Positions 33,241-45,705 of a stretch of DNA of 64,000 nt are shown here, one piece after another. Within the stretch, counting starts at the first letter, position 1, and every line of letters starts with the position of its first letter. The notes beneath the pieces are model-generated. The model worked only from the letters and a program-made list of their open reading frames with translations. It was not told where the DNA came from and searched no databases. Made by a program: the position numbers and the translations under genes. This DNA comes from Cherax quadricarinatus (taxonomy: Eukaryota; Arthropoda; Malacostraca; Decapoda; Parastacidae), in the NCBI RefSeq assembly GCF_038502225.1, contig NC_091374.1:11712981-11776980 (forward strand). Reading direction: 5' to 3'.

Positions 33241-34341
33241 AATCAAACTTGTCATAGCCCCTGAAGCAGCAGTTGATCAGTCATAGCCCCTGGAGCAGCA
33301 GTTGATCAGTCATAGCCTCTGGAGCAGCAGTTAATCAGTCATAGCCCCTGGAGCAGCAGTTAATCAGTCATAGCCCCTGGAGCAGCAGTTGATCAGTCAT
33401 AGCCTCTGGAGCAGCAGTTGATCAGTCATAGCCCCTGGAGCAGCAGTTGATCAGTCATAGCCCCAGGAACAAGAGTTGATCAGCCATATCCCCAGGAGCA
33501 GCAGTTGATCACATATCCCCAGGAGTAGCAGTTGATCACACAGCCCCAGGAGCAGCAGTTGATCACATAGCACCGGGAGCAGCAGTTGATCACATAGCAC
33601 CGGGAGCAGCAGTTGATCACATAGCACCGGGAGCAGCAGTTGATCACATAGCACCGGGAGCAGCAGTTGATCACATAGCACCGGGAGCAGCAGTTGATCA
33701 CATAGCACCGGGAGCAGCAGTTGATCACATAGCACCGGGAGCAGCAGTTGATCACATAGCACCGGGAGCAGCAGTTGATCACATAGCACCGGGAGCAGCA
33801 GTTGATCACATAGCACCGGGAGCAGCAGTTGATCACATAGCACCGGGAGCAGCAGTTGATCACATAGCACCGGGAGCAGCAGTTGATCACATAGCCCCAG
33901 GAGCAGCAGTTGATCACATAGCACCGGGAGCAGCAGTTGATCACATAGCACCGGGAGCAGCAGTTGATCACATAGCACCGGGAGCAGCAGTTGATCACAT
34001 AGCCCCAGGAGCAGCAGTTGATCACATAGCACCGGGAGCAGCAGTTGATCACATAGCACCGGGAGCAGCAGTTGATCACATAGCACCGGGAGCAGCAGTT
34101 GATCACATAGCCCCAGGAGCAGCAGTTGATCACATAGCACCGGGAGCAGCAGTTGATCACATAGCACCGGGAGCAGCAGTTGATCACATAGCACCGGGAG
34201 CAGCAGTTGATCACATAGCACCGGGAGCAGCAGTTGATCACATAGCACCGGGAGCAGCAGTTGATCACATAGCACCGGGAGCAGCAGTTGATCACATAGC
34301 ACCGGGAGCAGCAGTTGATCACATAGCACCGGGAGCAGCAA
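33241..34341. repeat. 29 bp then 27 bp minisatellite, about 40 copies
   Basis: Left units (to about 33475) are 29 bp: GTTGATCAGTCATAGCCCCT plus GGAGCAGCA. Right units are 27 bp: GTTGATCACATAGCACCGGG plus AGCAGCA. A GT loss makes the right unit a multiple of three, so two minus-strand frames stay open for about 300-340 codons (nine-residue repeats LLLPVLCDQ and NCCSRCYVI). In part, a CCCCAGGA-type unit alternates with three CACCGGGA-type units, a 108 bp higher-order pattern. I regard the frames as by-products. Confidence 0.95.
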
Positions 34342-34383
34342 TTATTCAGTGACCAGATCATTGTTGTAATAATTGTTTCTTGA

Positions 34384-34760
34384 TTGCACCTCACAAGTAG
34401 AACAACAAACCCATCTAATACTACTAAACCCCACCTCCAAGACCACCTGCTCCACATCAAGCACCACCTGTTCCAAGTCAAGGACCACCTGCTCCATGTC
34501 AAGCACCATTTGATCCACCACCAACACCATCCGCTCGTTCATCAGCACCACTTGTTCCTCCACTAACACCACCTGCTGCATAAACCCCTGCATCACCTGC
34601 TGTGCCAAACAACGGTATCGTGTGTAGCAAAGAACAGCACTATCTATATCAAACAGCAGCACCGTCTGTATCAAACAGCAGCACCGTCTGTATCAAACAG
34701 CACCACCTGTATCAAACAGCAGCATCACCTGTATCAAACAAACCGATCGCCTGAGCACTG
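34384..34760. repeat. Cryptic CCACCTGCTCC and CAGCAGCACC repeats
   Basis: First imperfect units of ACCACCTGCTCCA, then ATCAAACAGCAGCACCGTCT-type units of about 27 bp near 34.63-34.74 kb. Probably a diverged continuation of the preceding minisatellite landscape. Confidence 0.65.
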
Positions 34761-34769
34761 AGCAAATGA

Positions 34770-35100
34770 ATAAATGGTACTGAAGGTGGAACAGGAAGGA
34801 GGAAGAAGCAGAGGAATGGGAAGGAGTGAAGGAGTTGGAAGGAGCAATGGAGGTGGAGGAAGAAGCGGAGGAGGAGATGGAGAAAGAAACGGAGGAGGAA
34901 GAGGAAGGAGTAGCGGAGGAGAAGGAGGTAAAGAAGCAGCAGCTAGTGAGATAGATGAAGAAGCCAAAGAAAGCTGAAGCCAAAGAGCAAGATTAGGAAT
35001 AAGCGAAGGAGGAGGAAGGTGAGGAAGAGGAAGCAGGGGAGTATGAGGGAAGAGACTGTAGTAGCAGCAGCAGCAGCAGAGGGAGAAAGGGGGTGGGTGT
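34770..35100. repeat. Purine-rich GGA/GAAG low-complexity tract
   Basis: G/A-only stretches with GGAGGAGGA and GAAGGAG words, ending in an (AGC)n run near 35.06 kb. Gly/Arg/Ser reading frames are compositional. Confidence 0.85.
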
Positions 35101-35229
35101 GTTAAATAGAAGGGGTAAGGAAAGGGATAGTGTTAATTACAGACGGTCCTGAGGCAGGCTCAGCATTGTGTTCTCTCCTTTGTCTCGGCCTGCCTCCCTC
35201 TCCACTGGTTTATCGCTTTATTTTTTCTT

Positions 35230-35410
35230 CATAAATCCCAAAGGTTTGCGTCGTGCGGGTGGCGTGTCGCCCTCGACTGCGGCATTGTGCTGCACCTGAA
35301 CTATACAACGCCGGTGTAACAGGATACTCGTAATTAGCGGTGGCTTCCTCCCAGGTTGGACTCGTATGTCAGGAGGGCAGGAAGGACCTCTCCATGTGTG
35401 AGTACACAAT
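35230..35410. other. CpG-rich patch, possible exon, unassigned
   Basis: More CpGs than the surroundings (GCGTCGTGCGGGTGGCGTGT, CGACTGCGGC, AACGCCGGTG). A plus frame from about 35237 runs to a GTGAGTAC donor-like site near 35399, with CTTCATAAATCCCAAAG as a poor acceptor-like sequence. The minus strand is also open for 63 codons. No homology recognised. Confidence 0.25.
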
Positions 35411-36114
35411 TATTTACATTATTTCTATTTTGATCCTCAGTTCTACAAACAGATTCTCCATGACTTCCCATCTATGTGACTTACGTCCATCCGCACATAC
35501 GACCGAAGAAAAATACACTATAAATTAGAAAAAATTATATATGCACGTAAATGTACAAATTAAATAATGAGTAAAAAGAAAAATGATAGGCCTAGCCTAG
35601 GCTACATTCCATACAGCCACTTTATTTGTGAAGTCTATGAATGATACCTACAAGTAAAGAACATCAGAATGAGAGTAATGAAACTAAAGGTAATGAAGCA
35701 GCTTGATAAAACTTAAGATAATAAAGCCAATAGAACCAATTACAAGACTTTGAACTAGCATCACTGAGCTATATTATCTTTTCAGAAGCCGTAAGTTGCT
35801 ATTTAATATAAACCTGAGATCAGAAAATCTCGCCTCTGTTTATCATTTCAATGACATCATGTATGATTTCTTTGTAGTTTTAGATTTAAGATTTTGATTA
35901 AATTCATATTGTTAATGGTGCCTGACTCTGTTACTCTCAGTAATAATGTTACAATGGAGTGAGGCAATACTTTAGATTGTTGTCACAATTACTTCAACAT
36001 GAACTGTGAATTTTCTAGGGATTAATCATTAGCTTCCAACGAAGAATAAATAAATATCTATTTTTAAGTTAAAGGATAAAAAATATTGAAATTAATGCTG
36101 TCGCTTCTGCTAAA

Positions 36115-36158
<44 letters not shown>

Positions 36159-36560
36159 CAATAATGTAATTAATAGTGTGACAGCATTGTTAAAGATTAC
36201 TTTCTCTAATATAGTACGAAAAATGTCAGAAAGCGGTTGGTAGTCATTAAATAAACTAGAATATCTAGTGTTGTTTCGCAGCTTCTTTCAAGATTAACGA
36301 GATATCTGAGCTAGAAGAGGTTATTTTCGCCTCACTTAGAATTAGTCAATTATTTAAATTACTCTGAATGTTCAGACATATATCCGATAATTTTAGCATA
36401 AAGGGATGTATATTTCCCCCACATAGGGATGTGCCACAATATTGGTTCTATATCTTTGTTAAAAGTGGTTTGCTGTCATATCTGATGCATGTTTACAGAG
36501 GGAGAACACTTGAAGGCCAAGTTCAGTCTCCATGTTCCATAATTTTGTAGAGCGAGAGAT
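35411..36560. other. No gene; one (AAT)n run
   Basis: AT-rich. 36116-36152 is an (AAT)n microsatellite; nothing else recognised. Confidence 0.55.
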
Positions 36561-36562
36561 GT

Positions 36563-36752
36563 AAAAGGTAACAAAAAGGCACAATATCGTGGCTGGAACA
36601 ATACACAAATAACCCGTACATACGAGAGAGAAACTTAAGACTACGTTTCGGTGTAACTGGAACCATTTACAAAGCTTACGACGACGTTTCGGTCCAAGTC
36701 GGATCGAAACGTCTTCTTAAGCTTCTCTCTCCTATGTGCGAGTTTTGTTTAT
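36563..36752 (+). mobile_element. Hairpin family F3 copy, decayed
   Basis: AACAAAAAGGCACAATATCG, ACACAAATAACCCGTACATA, GACTACGTTTCGG, then CGACGACGTTTCGGTCC, AAGTCGGATCGAAACGTCTT and CTTCTCTCTCCTATGTGCGA. Arms about 50-60 bp with several mismatches. Confidence 0.75.
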
Positions 36753-37134
36753 ATAAAAGGGAGTCTAGAATAAATCAGCGTAAAGTTAAGGGTACCATAA
36801 ACACAGTTTAAAAATAATATTTTATAACTCATCTGAAATAATATGATATTTTTGCAGTTATTTCTTTATTATTAATTATTGTTATTATGGCTGAGGCGTG
36901 ACAACAGTTGTCACAGCTGCAGCTAAGAGGACTTGCTGGGGACAATGTCCCAGGATACTTGTCACCCCCGACTATGACTACACAGTTTTAACGTTAATTT
37001 AGGTACCAGACATGAAAGATTATTGTAACACCTGAAAGACTAGATGCCTTCAGATGAGGATGCACTATAAGGTTACAGTCTGACCATCCGCTGCTGTTCC
37101 CTAGAGCATCGGTATTTACCATTTTTACCACTTG
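36753..37134. other. No recognisable gene
   Basis: Unique-looking sequence. Confidence 0.5.
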
Positions 37135-37240
37135 GTCCTTGTTAGGTAAAAGGACACACGTGCAACTAATGTGACATTTTATTGTGGAAACCTTTCGCTC
37201 TCCAGGAGCTTCGTCAAGCTCCTGGAGAGAGAAAATATTG
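37135..37240 (-). mobile_element. Hairpin element family F4
   Basis: GTTAGGTAAAAGGACACACG, TGCAACTAATGTGACATTTT, TTGTGGAAACCTTTCGCTCT, then the perfect stem TCTCCAGGAGCTT / AAGCTCCTGGAGA. On the minus strand GCTC (37206-37209) pairs with GAGC (37197-37200) directly before GAAA (37193-37196). Shares its left half with 54.24 kb. Confidence 0.7.
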
Positions 37241-37504
37241 TCGGTGGAGATGTAACATATTGTCGGTAATTCTACCAATATTATTACACTTAGTCCTTAA
37301 GCTAACTAAAAAAAAAAAACTCCTAATTACTCCCACATCTTTATAAATAATAATAGTTCGGCAGATAGTTATTCCTGGAAAAGATAGAATTACAAGCGGG
37401 GAAAATCTTACTCCATTACAGAGGCATTTCATACATTTTTTCCACACTATAAGATCCATTGTAAGCGTGTTTCACACCTCTTAGAATATAAGTTAACGAG
37501 AGAC

Positions 37505-37693
37505 CACACTAACAGAACATCAGCACAGCATAGAGCTATTGCACTAACAGTAGTACATGAACACAACAATAGAGATAATGCTCCAATAGAATTTCAAACT
37601 TCAACACAGCACAGTCACTGCACTAACAGAATATCAACACAACAATAGAGCTACTGCACTAACAGAACTTCAACACAACATAGAGCCACTGCA
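37505..37693. repeat. Degenerate tandem repeat
   Basis: Imperfect units of CACTAACAGAACTTCAACAC, AACAATAGAGCTACTG recurring about four times. Confidence 0.75.
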
Positions 37694-38429
37694 GCTCCAC
37701 TCACCTTGCCTGCAGAGGTTAAGGGAATCTTGTTTCACTGTGAGATAATGTTCTCACACAACAAAGCCCGCATACAGACGCCATCTGTCTTTAGCCTCCA
37801 ACACACCAACTCCAATCCCTGCCGCCTTGCTGACATATCTACTCTGTCGACGTCTAAAGGTAAGGTCACCATTATACTCCAGGGTCATCTTACAATGCTG
37901 CACTCATTGCTCCGGCTCAACCGGTTCGGATTCTGATGTATATACTGGATACCAGTATATACCCTTATATTTTTTTTCCCTGCAGTTCCCCTCTCTTATA
38001 TTTTTTAATAAATTGAAGAAAAGACAAAAGGTGAAAATATTAACTATAAAAAACAGCAGTCGGAAGGCATGTGCTCATTAGCATTCGCATATTTGCAGAC
38101 ATGGCAGTTGGTAATTAAACATACGTTCAGAATAATTTCGTGAAAAACCACAAGAGGTCAGGCCTGTCATCACAAAAAACAGCAGCTAGAAGGTGGCTGT
38201 TTGCAGCATACGTGAATATAGGCTGAGAGCCAGACACACCACATGAACATTCAGTACGACGTGATCGAATCTGGTGTGTGGTGTACCTTCTACCTGTTAA
38301 TTGTTTCTCTAATGTCTTGTTCTCATTCTATATATAACTCTTCTTGAGTTTCTGAGGATAGAGGAGAAATATTACACAAAATGCTCTCAGAAATTTATAT
38401 AAATCGTTTTGAAAACCGATGAGTTTATT
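37694..38429. other. No recognisable gene
   Basis: Unique-looking; short frames at 37.7-38.1 kb carry no motif. Confidence 0.5.
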
Positions 38430-38692
38430 TGGGTATCTTGATTCTGGAAACTTTTCACCAGCCCTTCTGCAGTCCATTGCAGAGAAGAACGGTGGAAGAT
38501 AAGGAGCAGTTTGAGGTAATCAGTCCCTCTGCCTGGAGATGGTGTGTTCAGTCCATCAATTTTTTATCAATATTAATAGACTGAACACATCGACTCAAGG
38601 CTGATGAACTGATTACCTCAAACTACTCCTCCTCTTCCACCGTTCTTCTCTGCATTGGACTGAAGTAGCCACTGGCTGGCGAAATGTTTCCA
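38430..38692 (+). mobile_element. Hairpin family F2, long copy
   Basis: Left text GTATCTTGATTCTGGAAACT, CCATTGCAGAGAAGAACGGT, GGTAATCAGTCCCTCTG; right text CTGATGAACTGATTACCTCA, CCACCGTTCTTCTCTGCATT, then GGACTGAAGTAGCC, ACTGGCTGGCGAAATGTTTC and CAG. The arms are about 100 bp and imperfect. Confidence 0.8.
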
Positions 38693-38959
38693 GCCAAAAA
38701 AATAATTATAGTGAATGATGGGACGCTGAATCTTTTTTCTAGTAAGTGCATACGATGATCACAGACCAGTAAAAAGTTTATTTAGGACAGTGTGGAGAAA
38801 GGGTGAGTAGCCTCACGTATATCTAACAATACAGCTCTTGGTCGAACACCCACACACCTCTTCAACACAACTGTTAGCTAGGAACTGGCACAGCAGAACT
38901 ATATAGTAACAAAACTACAGCCAGTTTTGTGTTGACAAGCCAGCAACAACTCCATAACT
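38693..38959. other. No recognisable gene
   Basis: Nothing recognised. Confidence 0.5.
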
Positions 38960-39078
38960 GCAGTGTGTGCGCTCACCTATTTGTGGTTGCCTCTTCGCTA
39001 GCCACTACTTAATCCACTCTCTCCATGCTCCAAGAGCCTTATTGTACCTCATATTAAAGCAGTCAGTGTGTGTGTATG
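38960..39078 (-). mobile_element. Orphan L2-like 3' end, reversed
   Basis: CTCACCTATTTGTGGTTGCC, TCTTCGCTAGCCACTACTTA, ATGCTCCAAGAGCCTTATTG: the complement of the RT 3' tail, with a small internal deletion after GGTTGC compared with the copy at 45.6 kb. Confidence 0.75.
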
Positions 39079-39199
39079 GGGGAGGGGGTAAAATAAATTC
39101 TTATTCTGGGAGCGAAGTGTTAGGCAGAGAAGTCAGGTGCAATTTGTATTCCTGTGTAACTACTGTGACAAATTTTTTAACTAATTTCAAAGGGGAGCA

Positions 39200-39580
39200 G
39201 ACTGGGTTGATTCATTGGCTGGCTTGCAGACTGATTGGTTCACAGTCTAGGTAGCAGGCCGATTAAGTCACTAGTAGGCTAGATGATTGACTGGCAGGCT
39301 AGCTGGTTAACTAGCTGAATTATTTACTGGGAGGCACTTCAGCTAAATGTATCACTAAGTGGGTGTCAGACACTCTCTCAGACGAGATCTTGCCCACCTA
39401 ATACACCTAAATATAATTTATACACTGGCAAACTAGCTCACTGATTCACTGACAGACGAACCGACTGATTAATTCACTATCTGCTTCGCGGATAGACTGA
39501 CTAATTCACTGACTGGCTCTAAACTAGCAGACTAGCTAATTGATTCACTGATTGGCAGACTGGATCATACTGGTCCGCTA
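39200..39580. repeat. Degenerate CTGATTCACTGACTGGC-type repeat
   Basis: Words CTGATTCACTGA, GACTGGC and CTAGCTGG/CTAGCTAA recur irregularly; probably an old tandem array. Confidence 0.55.
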
Positions 39581-40216
39581 CATCTGCAGATGAGAATTCC
39601 AGCCCATTATGTCCTTTGCATAAACCAGTCCCACGTCTGCTCATCCGGACACAACCTTTAATGTGCACTTTATGTCAAGGAGTTTCTCATCATGTTCACT
39701 AATAGTGGAAAAGGGCAGTGGAGATAACGTAACTAAGGGAAGTCTATCGCATCTTTATTTTACTTCGTAAATGTACATTATCACAGAGCTGTTGTATGAC
39801 GCTGTTTCCTTATTCTTGGCTTTGTGTAGATTGTTTTGTTCATTTGTGTTGTCTTTTTCTATAATTTCCTTAAAATTCTCTGTTTCTTCTGATCTCCCTC
39901 TTTCTCTGTCCCTCTGATTCTACATCCTTTTCTAGCTCCATTCGCCTCTTTCCCTATCAACATATTCCGCATTGTGGTTCTCATTCACAGACCTCTTAGT
40001 CAGATTATACACGAGTCTGGGAGAAGGAAACAACCACACTTTCTTTTTCTTTATCTTCTTGAATTCTTTTTCTCCTAACTTTTCCCTCTTAATCTATCTT
40101 CTTTTTTTCACACTTTATATTTTTTCCAGTTCTTCTCTTAATATTCAGCTTTTCTTACTTCTTGATAATTGTTTTCTAGCTTGGTCATTTTATCATCAGT
40201 TGAGGTAGAGCAGTAG
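39581..40216. other. No gene; pyrimidine-rich
   Basis: CT-rich from about 39.85 to 40.17 kb; no motif. Confidence 0.5.
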
Positions 40217-40310
40217 AGAACAATACACAAATATCCCGCAAATAGGAGAAAGAAACTTGTGATGACATTTCGGTCCGACTTTACCCATTAGCTAGTCACA
40301 CAATAACATA
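40217..40310 (+). mobile_element. Hairpin family F3 left-arm fragment
   Basis: ACAATACACAAATATCCCGC, AAATAGGAGAAAGAAACTTG, GACATTTCGGTCCGACTTTA. A possible matching tail, CCTGTCACGGTACTGCGCC, lies near 40.50 kb, so the element may span to there around a GTA-rich insert. Confidence 0.6.
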
Positions 40311-41003
40311 TGAATGTAAGGGAGCAGTATCTGAACGAGAGGAGGGCAGGGACGGGACAGAGAAGAAGGAAAAAGTGGAGACAGTAGCGGTAGAGGTAGT
40401 GCTGATAGTGGTGGTAATAGTAGTAGGTAGGGGGAGTAGTGGTAGTTGGACAACAGAAAGTGGGGTGAAGCGAGGCAGTAGTAGCAGTAATAGTATTCCT
40501 GTCACGGTACTGCGCCGTCATCGGTAGTCTAGATTTTGCCCTTCTCAGTAACATGACTATATCAGCGATCATTCATTCGTTGCGAAACCGAACTTGAAAT
40601 ACATTTACAACTATTATTCATTACAGAAATCATATCAACTGATCAAACATGACTCTGACTTTACCCTGTACGCTATATAAGTAGATTTTTTAATATTAAA
40701 TGTGTCCAATCAAAATTAGCTACAAAACCGCTTTGAAATTGGTCACTGTTGATACACATCTTTTATCTTGAATATTTCTAGAAAAAATTATCCCTTATTC
40801 TGTTGAACCCATCAGTATATACTTAAATATCGGTGACTTTTCTGTTATACATGAAGTCAATCATTTCTGGCTCTCCACGTTCTCCAGTTTTGTACACAGG
40901 AAAAAAGTTATTATACCACAAGTCCGGTAGAAGTTTCTATCTGCATTGTTCTCAGTGATAGTGCTTTCGTAGTAGTAGTTATTCCTGGACTCGTTTCTAC
41001 TGC
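40311..41003. other. GTA-rich patch then unique sequence
   Basis: 40.38-40.50 kb is a decayed (GTA)n run. The rest shows nothing recognisable. Confidence 0.5.
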
Positions 41004-41147
41004 CAACGCTCTTCTTGCCGAGTAGGGCAAGGGAAAATATGTGTATGCAATAATTTCGTAAAAATCATTCTGAACCTAACGAAAAAAAATATTTCATTGT
41101 TTGTTTATTATTAAATTATTGTAAACTTATCTAAAATATATTTAGTT
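41004..41147 (-). mobile_element. TA-nested MITE (copy 5), truncated
   Basis: CAACGCTCTTCTTGCCGAGT, TGTGTATGCAATAATTTCGT and TGAACCTAACGAAAAAAAAT match the reversed family, but the copy stops at TTTAGTTGAAT, inside the element, exactly where a (TA)n array begins. Confidence 0.8.
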
Positions 41148-41148
41148 G

Positions 41149-41237
<89 letters not shown>
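41148..41237. repeat. (TA)n microsatellite
   Basis: About 44 TA units between two MITE copies. Confidence 0.98.
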
Positions 41238-42500
<1,263 letters not shown>

Positions 42501-42555
42501 CAACGTATTCCACTTATAAACTGGAAAAATTATAGTTTCGAGAGTAGGAAGTTGT

Positions 42556-42812
42556 GGCAGGTCTCTCTCCCATACCTGTGTGATAATGTGGTGAAGAAAT
42601 ATATGGCAGGTGGCTGAGGTGAGGAAGTATCTGGCAGATGGCTCTTCCCTATTTTGTGTGATAATGAGGTAAGTATATGGCAGGTGGCTGAGGTGAGGAA
42701 GTATCTGGCAGATGGCTCTTCCCTATTTTGTGTGATAATGAGGTAAGTATATGGCAGGTGGCTGAGGTGAGGAAGTATCTGGCAGATGGCTCTTCCGTAT
42801 TTCGTGTGATAC
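42556..42812. repeat. Tandem repeat of 74 bp units, about 3.4 copies
   Basis: GGCAGGTGGCTGAGGTGAGG, AAGTATCTGGCAGATGGCTC, TTCCCTATTTTGTGTGATAA, TGAGGTAAGTATAT repeats. The first copy is diverged and the central ones are nearly identical. Confidence 0.93.
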
Positions 42813-42989
42813 TGAGGCCAGCGTCTGTTTCCGCCTCTGTGGTCATGCAATACCTGGTGCACCAGGTGTACCAATACTCTTGCAGCGTTCTGGTGTAATT
42901 ATTGAACTCGTCAGACTTGTCACTCAGTCCTGTCCTTCACTCTCGTATCGTCGACACTTCTTTTTTCTTAAGTGTGACGCGGTGCTCTG

Positions 42990-43068
42990 TGTTGCTGCGT
43001 TAGCTCAAAACCAGTAAGACCTAGTTTCGATTTCCAGGCGAGCCGAAACATATGAGCGAGTGTCCTTA
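42990..43068 (+). repeat. Decayed tRNA-derived SINE head
   Basis: GTTGCTGCGTTAGCTC, GACCTAGTTTCGATTTCC (B-box-like) and AGGCGAGCCGAAACATATGA. Weakly preserved; a family V-type relative. Confidence 0.5.
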
Positions 43069-43070
43069 CT

Positions 43071-43272
43071 GGAAAGAATATAAACAAATGCAGTATAATG
43101 TGATCCTTTATTGACTACGTTTCGCCCACACAGGGGGTTTTATCAAGTGACAAACAGATCTGTTTGTGACGTGATAAAGTCCACCATGTGGGCGAAATCG
43201 TCGTCAATGAAAGATCGTATTATACTGTATTTGTGTCTATTTTTCTATCGTGTCGTTATTTTATACCATTTA
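43071..43272 (+). mobile_element. Hairpin family F1 copy
   Basis: AAACAAATGCAGTATAATGT, TTTATTGACTACGTTTCGCC, then GTTTGTGACGTGATAAAGTC, TGTGGGCGAAATCGTCGTCA and the tail TCGTGTCGTTATTTTATACC. The arms are clear but mutated; the GAAACG core in the right arm reads GAAATCG. Confidence 0.75.
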
Positions 43273-43639
43273 TCTCCAAAGTCTCCATCTTAATCTTGGT
43301 GCACCTGTACACCTAGCATTATATAGGTGTCTGAATGTATCTCTGCTTGTCGATGCTTTTTTTGTGTATTGCTTAATTGTCGAATTATCTCATGTTTTTT
43401 GCCCATTTCTTTTTTCCCGATGATCCAGTAAGCTGTGTATGCAGGTGCCGCTGCCGGGAAACCTGGTTAATAAGTCCCACACGAGGATAACCGTGAGGTC
43501 CACCTTGTGTTGGATGTCTGGGCAGGGATGGAGAAGCTTGATGATCAAGGTTATGTTAATTTTCCTTCCAGACCCAGAGTACTTACCACATCGACCTGCT
43601 TTCTTCATTTCTCTGTTTCAGGGTTGGTTCCTTAACCAA

Positions 43640-43760
43640 CTTTTAATTTTTTTCTTTAATATTAAAAAGTAATCATCAATTTTGTGGAGTATGACGACTC
43701 CACCTCCTTTGTCGACCCCAATCATCAATTTGTTGACCAGACCCGATAATCAGCATTATG
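43640..43760 (-). pseudogene. Possible Penelope-like RT fragment
   Basis: Minus strand reads LVNKLMIGVDKGGGVVILHK then IDDYFLILK, resembling the DKGNGVVIMD...Y motif at the start of Penelope-like RTs. Only about 30 residues are readable and no downstream RT motif was found, so this is tentative. It lies a few hundred bases from an F1 hairpin element. Confidence 0.3.
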
Positions 43761-45126
43761 ATGGTGAAGGCATATGGTTCATAACTAAAATGCCTTAAGT
43801 TAGATGGCTAGGTCCCTACTGCCCCTGCTCATTTAAGGGTATGAAGTAGATACTCGGGTGTCAGTAGACTGTCCCTCTAGAAATCATATCCATGGTAAAA
43901 ATTAATATGACAAGATATCCTGCTGGAAGTACTGGTTGAAAGGTACTGCACACTTCTGTTACTCGGTATTAGTCCCATGCTTAGAGTTTCTTTGTAATTT
44001 TGCTCTTCTTCAGTTTTGTATCCATCAGCGTTTCCTACACCTTTTTGCCTTTATGTAGAATATGATTCTGAAAGATTTTCCTTCCCTGTGTTTCACATTT
44101 AGTACAGTAATGTTACTGAAGATATCAGCTTGGATGTAGTGTGAGTTTACTAACTGTGGGTACTTGTGTTACTAAGGTTGCCACCCAGGACTGTTTACAC
44201 AAGTTATTTTTTTAGATTACTACCTTCATAGAAGGGAGGATCTTTCTCTGTTTTACTAACGGCTATAAAGTTGCAGCTGTTGCGTTCAGGATAGACTACT
44301 CGGATTTTTATCTTCTGAAAATTTTCCGGAATAGCAAATAATTTTTTCCCTATTCTTTATGTGCTGGTTAATTTTACTGTGAAGTGTTTTTTTCAAAATA
44401 TTCATCAGTGCCAGGAACGAATATCAAAAAGCAAGAGACAATCTGGAAGGCAGTTCGTAAACGACAGTAAATAGGCAAATTCAGCGTCAGACTTTTCCAC
44501 ATTTTTGTCAGGAGGAAACTGAAAGATCCGATAACAGGTAGTCAGGCTGAAGAAATAAGAGAGCCAACCCATTGAAAGGTAAAATGTGAAGACCTCAGCA
44601 ATAGATAACGTTAAAATAACAAAAAATTTAAGAGTTGGGCTCAAATTGAGAGTACATAGGTATACAATATGACTGCTACCAGAAACAAAGCAGGGGTATG
44701 AAGAGGGGATAATTTAATATCACATGAAGTGCTGAGAACCGTAGGTACCATGATTATGTCTGTGTTATTATCGTGAACTGATAAGTCGCTGCTGAACGAA
44801 ACTTCTTCATAAAATGTAAGACCTGGATGGTGTTCCGGTGATCAACTTCCCCGCGGATCACACCTTGACCAGGCACATGGTATCTTTTTTAAATAGAAGA
44901 GAACACGTGAAATTACATGGTAGCAGAGACCATGTAGTAGAAGTGAACCCGGACCGGAACACAGGAAGAACAGGGAAAACGAGAACAAAAGCAAGTAACG
45001 ATTGAGGGAATTACAGTCTCAGTACTAAAGCGTAAGTTAAAAGAATCTACATTTTCAATAAATATCAAGGTATGAAACGTAATCAGGGGGCGGATCCAAG
45101 AGTTGAACCTCAACACCCGCTTGCTC
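43761..45126. other. No recognisable gene
   Basis: Unique-looking; no conserved motif in any frame that I could recognise. Confidence 0.5.
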
Positions 45127-45176
45127 AAATGTGTATATATGTGCAATTACATGTAACTGCACATATATACACATTT
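45127..45176. repeat. Palindrome, 19 bp perfect arms
   Basis: AAATGTGTATATATGTGCA (45127-45145) and its complement (45158-45176) around ATTACATGTAAC. Not part of the F1-F4 families. Confidence 0.9.
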
Positions 45177-45556
45177 ACAATCCTGTCTATTCATAAATAC
45201 ACGCACGTAAAAACACACAAGCAAAAATACACTCAGGCACACTCACAGACGCAGGCACGCACCCCAAAAAAAATTTTTTTTACACACATTTCAGCAGTTG
45301 TTCAGTGAAATAACGTGAGTGACAAAACCTGCGGAATATAATGAACGAGTCGAGCATTATACAGGGTTATTATATGAGAAAGAAAGGTAATTTAATGTAA
45401 TGGAGCGTTCATTATTTTACATGAGAAGGAAACCCGGACATGATTCAAGTATTCATGACATTATTTGGGGATGTCAGTCGTAATTCCTGGGTGTTTGTTC
45501 TGTTTAGCAGCTTAATGTGTGATGCAGAGCACGGGCGAGTGTGTGTGCGCGTGTGT
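45177..45556. other. No recognisable gene
   Basis: CA-rich at 45.18-45.29 kb, otherwise unique. Confidence 0.5.
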
Positions 45557-45705
45557 GTGTATGTACTCATTTGTACTCGCCTATTTGTGGTTGCAGGGGT
45601 CGATTCACAGCTCCTGGCCGTGCCTCTTTGCTGGTCGCTACTAGGTCCACTCTCACTGCTCCAAGAGCTTTATTGTACTTCCTTTTAAAGCTGTGTGTGT
45701 ACGTG
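45557..45705 (-). mobile_element. Orphan L2-like 3' end, reversed
   Basis: CGCCTATTTGTGGTTGCAGG, GGTCGATTCACAGCTCCTGG, CTCCAAGAGCTTTATTGTAC: complement of the 3' tail and last codons of the RT at the window start. Confidence 0.82.

Noticed and set aside
33451..34502. Two overlapping minus-strand frames of about 300-340 codons with nine-residue repeats
   Set aside because: They arise from a 27 bp minisatellite; both frames are open at once and the 29 bp part breaks them. No start context or unique domain.
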